From assembly GCF_040689395.1 (NCBI RefSeq), contig NZ_JBFAZX010000017.1, forward strand, positions 79,294 through 143,293: a stretch of 64,000 nt of DNA, read 5' to 3'. The DNA comes from Dactylosporangium sp040689395 (GTDB lineage Bacteria > Actinomycetota > Actinomycetes > Mycobacteriales > Micromonosporaceae). The number at the start of each line of letters is the position of its first letter. Position 1 is the stretch's first letter. This document shows positions 59,105-64,000 of the stretch, one piece after another. The notes beneath the pieces were generated by a model. The model was not told the origin of the DNA and did not search any database. It saw only the letters and a list, made by a program, of their open reading frames with translations. The position numbers were made by a program, and so were the translations under genes.

Positions 59105-59797
59105 TCAGCGCTCGGTCATCCCGGCCCGGCGGCGCAGCGCGCTCAGGTCGGTCACCACGATCCGCCGGCCCTCGGTGCGCAGCCAGCCGCGGCTGGCGAA
59201 CGACCCGATCGCCTGGTTGACGCTCTGCCGCGAGCCGCCGGCCATCTCGGCGAGCTGGCTCTGGTTGAGCTCGATGGTGACCATCGGCGCGGTGGTCTCG
59301 CCGGCCAGGCGGACCAGCGTCTTGGCGACCCGTCCCGGCAGGTCGAGGAAGACGTGGTCGGCGTTCTGCTCGGTGAGCCGCCGGATGAGCAGCCCCAGCG
59401 AACGCATGACCGCGTCGAGGATCCGCGGGTTGGCGTGGACCAGCTCGATGAACGCGTGCCGGGACAGCGCCAACGCCTGGCAGTCCTCGATCGCCTCCGC
59501 CGAGGCCGAGCGGGCCGCGCCGTCGAGCAGCGAGACCTCACCGAGCACGTCGGGCGGCCGGACGACGGAGAGGACCGCGCGCTCGCCGGTCGGTGCGGTC
59601 CGGAACACCATCACAGCACCGCGCTTGAGCACGATGAGCGACTCGCCCGGATCGTTTTCGACGAACAGCAGCTGGCCTTTGCGGTATGTCCGTGGCACCG
59701 CCGCCTGGATGACCCGTTGACGGACATCGGGCTCCAGACCACTGAACATTTCCACACCGGTCAGTGCGTCGCCGGGATCTGGCAGTCGACCCTCCAC
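59105..59797 (-). CDS. Crp/Fnr-family transcription regulator
   Basis: 230 residues. Cyclic-nucleotide domain (~15-130) with Glu87 and Arg96 in GEVSLLDGAARSA, the pair that contacts ribose and phosphate of cAMP. A Crp-type helix-turn-helix follows (LNQSQLAEMAGGSRQSVNQAI) ending TEGRRIVVTDLSALRRRAG. I use GTG 59797, with GGAGGAG about 7 bases upstream; TTG 59803 is too close to that site. The promoter region has a perfect palindrome. The cyclase gene is next downstream. Confidence 0.93.
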   Translation of the reverse strand: MEGRLPDPGDALTGVEMFSGLEPDVRQRVIQAAVPRTYRKGQLLFVENDPGESLIVLKRGAVMVFRTAPTGERAVLSVVRPPDVLGEVSLLDGAARSASAEAIEDCQALALSRHAFIELVHANPRILDAVMRSLGLLIRRLTEQNADHVFLDLPGRVAKTLVRLAGETTAPMVTIELNQSQLAEMAGGSRQSVNQAIGSFASRGWLRTEGRRIVVTDLSALRRRAGMTER

Positions 59798-59831
59798 GGT
59801 CAAACTCCTCCCGGTTCAGCGTTGATCGGAC

Positions 59832-59856
59832 TCGTGATCACGTTAGGTGATCACGA
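59832..59856. promoter_or_regulatory. Perfect palindrome upstream of the Crp-family gene (putative operator)
   Basis: Arms TCGTGATCAC and GTGATCACGA match exactly around a 5-base spacer, GTTAG. It lies 35 bases upstream of the regulator's GTG, where an autoregulatory operator would sit. Each arm also contains the 8-base palindrome GTGATCAC. Confidence 0.7.
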
Positions 59857-60339
59857 AGACAGTACGGAACTTCTACCAGATCATGACGTGCGTGTCGGAG
59901 TCTGTACATCCCCCGCATCGGCTCACCGACAGCGCTCTCATGAGTCCGCAGGCAGGCTAATGCCACCACGCGAACCGCTGGGGGGCGGGGGGCATGGCAT
60001 GGGCGCGGCCGGGCCCTGGGTGGTGCGAGCACCCGGGCCCGGTCGCGAGTTTGTCAACTCGTCCGGTGCCGCGGAGCGTGACGGCGCATAATGCGCAGCG
60101 TTGTAGCGCGGCCGCCGGCCGGTCCATACGACGCCGCCGCGAAGCCGGCAGTGCAATCCCGGCGTGTGCATTCCGGTAGGACGCGGCGCATGCGGGCCGA
60201 GATCAACGACGGCCAATTCGTCAGGAAATGGTTGCCGGGGCGGCGCACGTCCGGACTCGAGCCGCCGGTCCGGCCGCGCTACGCGGTGCGCCGCGCCTCG
60301 CTGTGATCACCGTTTGCCCCATGGTGCAGGATGGGTGCG
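59857..60339. other. 483-bp region without a convincing gene
   Basis: No recognisable coding region. A GC-rich hairpin occurs at 60011-60040, arms GGGCCCTGGGTG and CACCCGGGCCC with one bulge. Short frames are present on both strands (for example a 38-codon frame from ATG 60190, MRAEINDGQFVRKW), but none shows a known motif. It should contain the promoter of the exoribonuclease gene. Confidence 0.6.
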
Positions 60340-60834
60340 ATGGTGGCGTATCGGTACTTCTACGACTGCGAGTTCATCGAGGACGGCCGGCTGATCGACC
60401 TGGTCTCGATCGGCGTGGTCGACGAGCGTGGGCGCGAGTTCTACGCGGTGTCGACCGAGTTCGACGACTCGCGGGCCGTCCCCTGGGTGCGCCGCAACGT
60501 TCTGGACAAGCTCCCGTCCCCGGCCGACAAGGCGTGGCGCTCGCGCGAGCGGATCCGTGAGGAGCTGCTGGACTTCCTCACCGAGCCGTTGCGCGACGGG
60601 GAGGCGGGCGAGCTGGAGCTGTGGGCGTGGTATGCCGCATATGACCACGTCGCCCTGGCGCAGCTGTGGGGCTCGATGCCGGCGCTGCCGCGCGAGATCC
60701 CGCGGTTCACGAAGGATCTGCGCCAGCTGTGGGACGACGCCGGCCGCCCGCCGCTGCCGGTGGCCGAGGGGCGCCACGACGCTTTGGTGGACGCCCGTCA
60801 CAACCTGGCCCGCTGGCGCGTGATGCACGGCTGA
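60340..60834 (+). CDS. 3'-5' exoribonuclease (actinobacterial exonuclease AS type)
   Basis: A 164-residue DEDD-family exonuclease. RYFYDCEFIEDGRLIDLVSIGVV holds the first Asp and Glu, WAWYAAYDHVALAQLW the second Asp, and HDALVDARHNL the final His and Asp. The opening and the LPREIPRFTKDLRQLWDDAG segment are very like what I remember of M. tuberculosis Rv2179c, an exonuclease active on single-stranded RNA. I start at ATG 60340 (MVAYRYFYD); ATG 60331 would add three residues. It stands alone. Confidence 0.92.
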   Translation: MVAYRYFYDCEFIEDGRLIDLVSIGVVDERGREFYAVSTEFDDSRAVPWVRRNVLDKLPSPADKAWRSRERIREELLDFLTEPLRDGEAGELELWAWYAAYDHVALAQLWGSMPALPREIPRFTKDLRQLWDDAGRPPLPVAEGRHDALVDARHNLARWRVMHG

Positions 60835-61172
60835 GCGTGCCTTCGGCCCTCGCGTAGTGCTTCGCCGCCCGGTGCGGCTCTTGCCGCGGTGCGGCGCGGC
60901 CTTTGCGACGCCCCGGCCGGCCGGGCCGTGGCGGGGGGAGTGTGCCCACGACGGTGAGCGTCGGCATGTCCGGGTGGATCAGCGGCCGGACGCGCGGCGC
61001 CTGCCGGGTGACGAGGACGGTCGGGCCGGCGTAGCAGAAGCCGGCGACGGCGCACCCGGTCGGCGCGCAGGTCGCCGCCGATGGTGCTCCAGCAGGCTCA
61101 GTATTCACGCGTTCGTCGTGCCGTGGACAGCCGGATCGGCACGCCGATGAGCCGGTGCTCCCAAGGGGTTAA
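60835..61172. other. Intergenic DNA without a convincing gene
   Basis: About 340 bases between the exoribonuclease and the MerR gene's operator-like site. A minus-strand frame (GTG 61108, with TGCAVAGFCYAGPTVLVT) has cysteines but no family match, and it overlaps the exoribonuclease gene, so I do not call it. Composition is plain high GC. Confidence 0.55.
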
Positions 61173-61191
61173 TAGATAGCAGTGCTGTCTA
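61173..61191. promoter_or_regulatory. Palindrome in the MerR gene promoter (putative operator)
   Basis: TAGATAGCA-G-TGCTGTCTA: arms match at 8 of 9 positions around one base, in unusually AT-rich DNA (GGTTAATAGATAGC). It is 45 bases upstream of the MerR-type gene's ATG. Such sites in single-copy promoters are typical for autoregulation. Confidence 0.68.
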
Positions 61192-61236
61192 CTATCGGCA
61201 AGGTACGCTATCCATGCCAGGGTCGGAAGGAGCCTC

Positions 61237-61875
61237 ATGCGCATCGCGGAACTGAGCCGGCTGACCGGCGTTCCGGTGCCGACGATCAAGTACTACCTGC
61301 GTGAGGGGCTGCTCCCGGCGGGCGAGCTGACCAGTCCGAACCAGGCCAGATATGACGACAGTCACGTCCGGCGGCTGCGGCTGGTGCGGGTCCTGCTGGA
61401 CATCGGCCGATTGCCGATCGCCACCATCCGCCAGCTGCTGGCCGCTCTCGACCGGCCCGACCCGGACGTGCATCAGGTGCTCGGCCGAGCGCTGCCCTCG
61501 GCGGTCGGCGGCAAGGACTCCGTTGATCCCGAGGCCGTGCGGACCGCCCGGGTGCGCATCGACAAGCTCGTCGGCGAGCGCGGCTGGCTGGTCGGCCGGG
61601 AGGCGCCCGCCCGGCAGGCCACGGCCGAGGTGCTCGCCGCGTTCGCGCAGGTCGGGGCCGATGCCGGGGTGCTCCTGGAGCAATACGCCGACGTCGCGGA
61701 GACCGTCGCCGGCCACGATCTCGACTTCGTCGGGCGGGCCCGGGACGCCGAGGGGATGCTGTATGCGGCGGTGGTCGCTTCGATCCTGGGCGACTCGCTG
61801 CTGGCCTCGCTGCGGCGCCTCACGCAGGAGCACGAGTCGGCGAAGAAGTTCGGCATTCGCGGGGACGACTGCTGA
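61237..61875 (+). CDS. MerR-family transcription regulator
   Basis: 212 residues. The N-terminal MerR helix-turn-helix is clear: MRIAELSRLTGVPVPTIKYYLREGLLPAGE, then the winged part ARYDDSHVRRLRLVRVLLDIGRLPIATI. The C-terminal ~130 residues form an all-helical effector domain with no cysteine cluster, so it should sense an organic ligand rather than a metal. ATG 61237 follows GGAAGGAG. The palindrome at 61173-61191 may be its own operator. Its target genes are unknown; no exporter is adjacent. Confidence 0.92.
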   Translation: MRIAELSRLTGVPVPTIKYYLREGLLPAGELTSPNQARYDDSHVRRLRLVRVLLDIGRLPIATIRQLLAALDRPDPDVHQVLGRALPSAVGGKDSVDPEAVRTARVRIDKLVGERGWLVGREAPARQATAEVLAAFAQVGADAGVLLEQYADVAETVAGHDLDFVGRARDAEGMLYAAVVASILGDSLLASLRRLTQEHESAKKFGIRGDDC

Positions 61876-61993
61876 GCCTTAGGTCGCAGCGACTACAGTG
61901 CGCTGTGAATCGGCAGCGTCGCCAGCGGGTATCTCCGGCTCGACCATGCCCATCGTCCGGGTCGAGCACGCAACCAGGAAGGCAAGATCAAGC

Positions 61994-63022
61994 ATGCGTA
62001 TCGGCGTACTGACCGGGGGCGGCGACTGCCCCGGCCTCAACGCGGTCATCCGTGCCGTGGTCCGCAAGGGGATCTCCACCTACGGCCACGAGTTCGTGGG
62101 CTTCCGTGACGGTTGGCGCGGTCCCCTCGAGGGCATCACGCGTGAGCTGGGCATCGCCCAGGTCCGCGGCATTCTTCCGCGCGGCGGCACGATCCTCGGG
62201 TCGTCCCGCACCAACCCATTCAAGATCGACGGCGGCGTCGAGAAGATCAAGTCGAACCTGGCCGACCTGGGCATCGACGCGCTCGTCGCGATCGGCGGTG
62301 AGGACACCCTCGGCGTCGCCAGCAAGCTGACCGACCTGGGTGTCAACGTCGTCGGCGTGCCGAAGACGATCGACAACGACCTCGGGGCGACCGACTACAC
62401 GTTCGGCTTCGACACCGCCGTCAACATCGCCATGGAGGCGATCGACCGGCTGCACACGACCGCCGAGTCGCACCACCGCACCCTCGTGGTCGAGGTCATG
62501 GGCCGCCACGCGGGCTGGATCGCCCTGCACGCCGGCCTCGCCGGTGGCGCCAACGTGATCCTCCTGCCCGAGCGGCAGTTCGACGTCGAGCAGGTCGCCG
62601 GTTACGTCGAGAAGCGGTTCCAGACGCAGTACAGCCCGATCGTCGTCGTCGCCGAGGGCGCCCAGCCGCTCGACGGCCAGATGGTGCTGCACAACCAGGA
62701 GCTCGACGCCTTCGGCCACGTCCGCCTCGGCGGCATCGGCCAGTGGCTCGCCGAGCAGCTGGAGGCCAAGACCGGCAAGGAGGCCCGCACCGTCGTGCTC
62801 GGCCACATCCAGCGCGGCGGCACGCCGACCGCGTTCGACCGGGTCCTCGCCACCCGCTTCGGCCTGCACGCGATCGACGCCGTGAACGAGGGCGACTTCG
62901 GCAAGATGGTCGCGCTGCGCGGCACCGACATCGCGCGCGTCCCGCTCGCCGACGCCACCCGCGAGCTCAAGACCGTCCCGGTCGAGCGTTACACCGAGGC
63001 CGAGGTCTTCTTCGGTTCCTGA
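61994..63022 (+). CDS. pfkA: 6-phosphofructokinase, probably PPi-dependent type
   Basis: Phosphorylates fructose 6-phosphate. 342 residues from ATG 61994: GVLTGGGDCPGLNAVIR, then GGEDT with Asp104, VPKTIDND with Lys124 and the catalytic Asp127, and MGRHAGW. ATP-dependent enzymes have Gly at 104 and 124; Asp104 plus Lys124 is the combination of PPi-dependent enzymes such as Amycolatopsis methanolica PFK. So this enzyme probably uses pyrophosphate and is reversible. The start agrees with the family beginning MRIGVLTGGGDCPG. proC follows after 65 bases. Confidence 0.93.
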   Translation: MRIGVLTGGGDCPGLNAVIRAVVRKGISTYGHEFVGFRDGWRGPLEGITRELGIAQVRGILPRGGTILGSSRTNPFKIDGGVEKIKSNLADLGIDALVAIGGEDTLGVASKLTDLGVNVVGVPKTIDNDLGATDYTFGFDTAVNIAMEAIDRLHTTAESHHRTLVVEVMGRHAGWIALHAGLAGGANVILLPERQFDVEQVAGYVEKRFQTQYSPIVVVAEGAQPLDGQMVLHNQELDAFGHVRLGGIGQWLAEQLEAKTGKEARTVVLGHIQRGGTPTAFDRVLATRFGLHAIDAVNEGDFGKMVALRGTDIARVPLADATRELKTVPVERYTEAEVFFGS

Positions 63023-63087
63023 TCCATCCATATGTCGTACCCCTGGGGCCGCCTCCGGCGGCCCCAGGCCGCTCCTGGGGAGTCCCG

Positions 63088-63891
63088 TTGCACACCATCG
63101 CGGTCCTCGGCGCCGGCAAGCTCGGCGAGGTCCTGCTGTCCGGCCTGCTGCGGGCAGGCTGGTCCCCCGACCGGCTCATCGCCACCGCCCGGCGGCCGGA
63201 GCGGGCCGAGGAGCTGACCCAGCGGTACGGCATCCGGGTCGTCGACAACGAGACCGCGCTGCTTCAGGCCGACGTCGTCACGGTCGCGGTGAAGCCGCAG
63301 GACGCCGGCACCCTGCTCGCCGACATCGGCCCCAAGATGCCCGAGGGCAAGCTCATCGTGTCGCTGTGCGCCGGCCTGCCGACCTCCTTCTTCGCCAAGC
63401 ACCTGCCCGAGGGCACCCCGGTCGTGCGGGTGATGACCAACACGCCGGCGCTGGTCGACGAGGCGATGACGGCCATCTCGGCCGGCTCGCACGCCACCGC
63501 CGAGCACCTCTCGCTCGCCGAGGAGATGTTCCGGCCACTGGGCCGCACGATCCGCGTGCCCGAGTCGCAGCAGGACGCGGTGACCGCGCTGTCGGGCTCC
63601 GGCCCGGCGTACTTCTACTTCCTGGTCGAGGCGATGACCGACGCCGGCATCCTGCTCGGCCTGCCCCGCCAGGTGGCGCACGACCTCATCGTGCAGACCG
63701 CCATCGGCTCGGCGGTGATGCTGCGCGAGTCCGGCGAGCACCCGGTCAAGCTGCGCGAGGCGGTGACGTCGCCGGCCGGCACCACCATCAACGCCATCCG
63801 CGAGCTGGAGAACCACGGCGTGCGCGCCGCGCTGCTGGCCGCCCTTGAGGCCGCCCGTGACCGCGCGCGCGAGCTGGCGGCGCAGAGCTGA
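63088..63891 (+). CDS. proC: Pyrroline-5-carboxylate reductase
   Basis: Last step of proline synthesis, NADPH-dependent. The 267-residue protein begins with the Rossmann motif AVLGAGKLGEVLLSGL, followed by VVTVAVKPQD, VRVMTNTPALV and the family signature ALSGSGPAYFYFLVEAMTDAG, and ends EAVTSPAGTTINAIRELE. The only possible start is TTG 63088, with GGGGAG 5 bases upstream. It follows pfkA on the same strand; there is no functional link known. Confidence 0.94.
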   Translation: MHTIAVLGAGKLGEVLLSGLLRAGWSPDRLIATARRPERAEELTQRYGIRVVDNETALLQADVVTVAVKPQDAGTLLADIGPKMPEGKLIVSLCAGLPTSFFAKHLPEGTPVVRVMTNTPALVDEAMTAISAGSHATAEHLSLAEEMFRPLGRTIRVPESQQDAVTALSGSGPAYFYFLVEAMTDAGILLGLPRQVAHDLIVQTAIGSAVMLRESGEHPVKLREAVTSPAGTTINAIRELENHGVRAALLAALEAARDRARELAAQS

Positions 63892-64000
63892 GGGGCTGTT
63901 CCTAGCTCATAGCAGTTCACCTTGATCACGGAGCGGGGCGGTACACCCGCGGAGCCGAGCCCTGGCGGGTCTATGGGTTGGCCCGCGGGGTGGGGGTGTC
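63892..64000. other. End of window after proC, nothing called
   Basis: 109 bases after the proC stop. No gene start, terminator hairpin or inverted repeat can be supported. The segment is more G-rich toward the edge and could be the start of an intergenic region or element that lies outside the window. Confidence 0.5.

Noticed and set aside
60091..60306. Plus-strand 71-codon frame before the exoribonuclease
   Set aside because: No ribosome site near its start and Arg/Pro-rich composition; nothing recognisable.
60707..61108. Minus-strand frame with several cysteines (TGCAVAGFCYAG)
   Set aside because: Overlaps the 3' end of the exoribonuclease gene, weak start, no family pattern; could at most be a decayed fragment.

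Overview
The window is 64 kb of very GC-rich DNA with dense, mostly single-copy housekeeping genes, many GTG and some TTG starts, ATGA/GTGA stop-start overlaps and strong G/C bias at third codon positions. Gene content (cytochrome bcc-aa3 branch with diheme QcrC, PimB'-type mannosyltransferase, AdoK-type adenosine kinase, DUF3043, NYN/PIN protein, PPi-type phosphofructokinase signature, fused CobU-CobT) indicates a filamentous actinobacterium, most probably of the Micromonosporaceae (Actinoplanes/Dactylosporangium/Catellatospora-like). The family assignment is an inference from recognised gene content, not from a search.

Layout. 1-7.4 kb: 5' end of lpdA, a small conserved protein, pepA, gcvT, the cobalamin lower-ligand genes cobU-cobT (fused) and cobS, a small protein and an M50 membrane protease. 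7.4-16 kb: aldo/keto reductase, a WG-repeat protein with low-complexity N-terminus, DUF3043 protein, murA, nadA, glycerate kinase and erpA. 16-20 kb: adenosine kinase, then a sulfur-handling group (membrane thioredoxin, DUF4395, TusA, cysteine desulfurase) that contains an 89-bp tandem repeat and an assembly gap. 20-29.3 kb: the respiratory block ctaC-ctaF, then trpD/receiver-like/ctaG on the minus strand, and ctaE-qcrC-qcrA-qcrB on the plus strand. 29.3-39.5 kb: an alpha/beta hydrolase, asd, an Lrp-type RAM protein, a nucleotidyltransferase, a NUDIX hydrolase, a RelA/SpoT homologue with a huge disordered N-terminus, an exonuclease/GIY-YIG fusion and a GAF protein. 39.7-49.7 kb: NYN protein, Cys-rich small protein, M48 protease, a broken SGNH hydrolase with hairpin-rich DNA, pimB', a NarL-type two-component system behind a long-chain acyl-CoA ligase, an SRPBCC protein and a Cys-rich protein. 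49.7-64 kb: ROK glucokinase, EEP-family phosphatase/nuclease, flavin monooxygenase plus hydrolase, a DUF308-like membrane protein, 1-acylglycerol-phosphate acyltransferase, a zinc-ribbon/nucleotide-cyclase/AAA/TPR protein, a Crp/Fnr regulator, a 3'-exoribonuclease, a MerR regulator, pfkA and proC.

Much of the order glycerate kinase - erpA - adoK - ctaC/ctaF - qcrBAC - ctaE - trpD - exonuclease/GIY-YIG - pimB' - fadD - SRPBCC - acyltransferase - exoribonuclease matches what I remember of the Mycobacterium tuberculosis Rv2205c-Rv2179c region, so this is an old actinobacterial core locus with lineage-specific insertions. The insertions hold the most interesting material: the sulfur-relay group with its tandem repeat, the RelA/SpoT-NUDIX-nucleotidyltransferase run, the cyclase next to a Crp-type regulator whose promoter has a perfect palindrome, and the hairpin-rich remnant at 42.8-43.3 kb. 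I saw no rRNA, tRNA, CRISPR array, prophage or complete insertion sequence.
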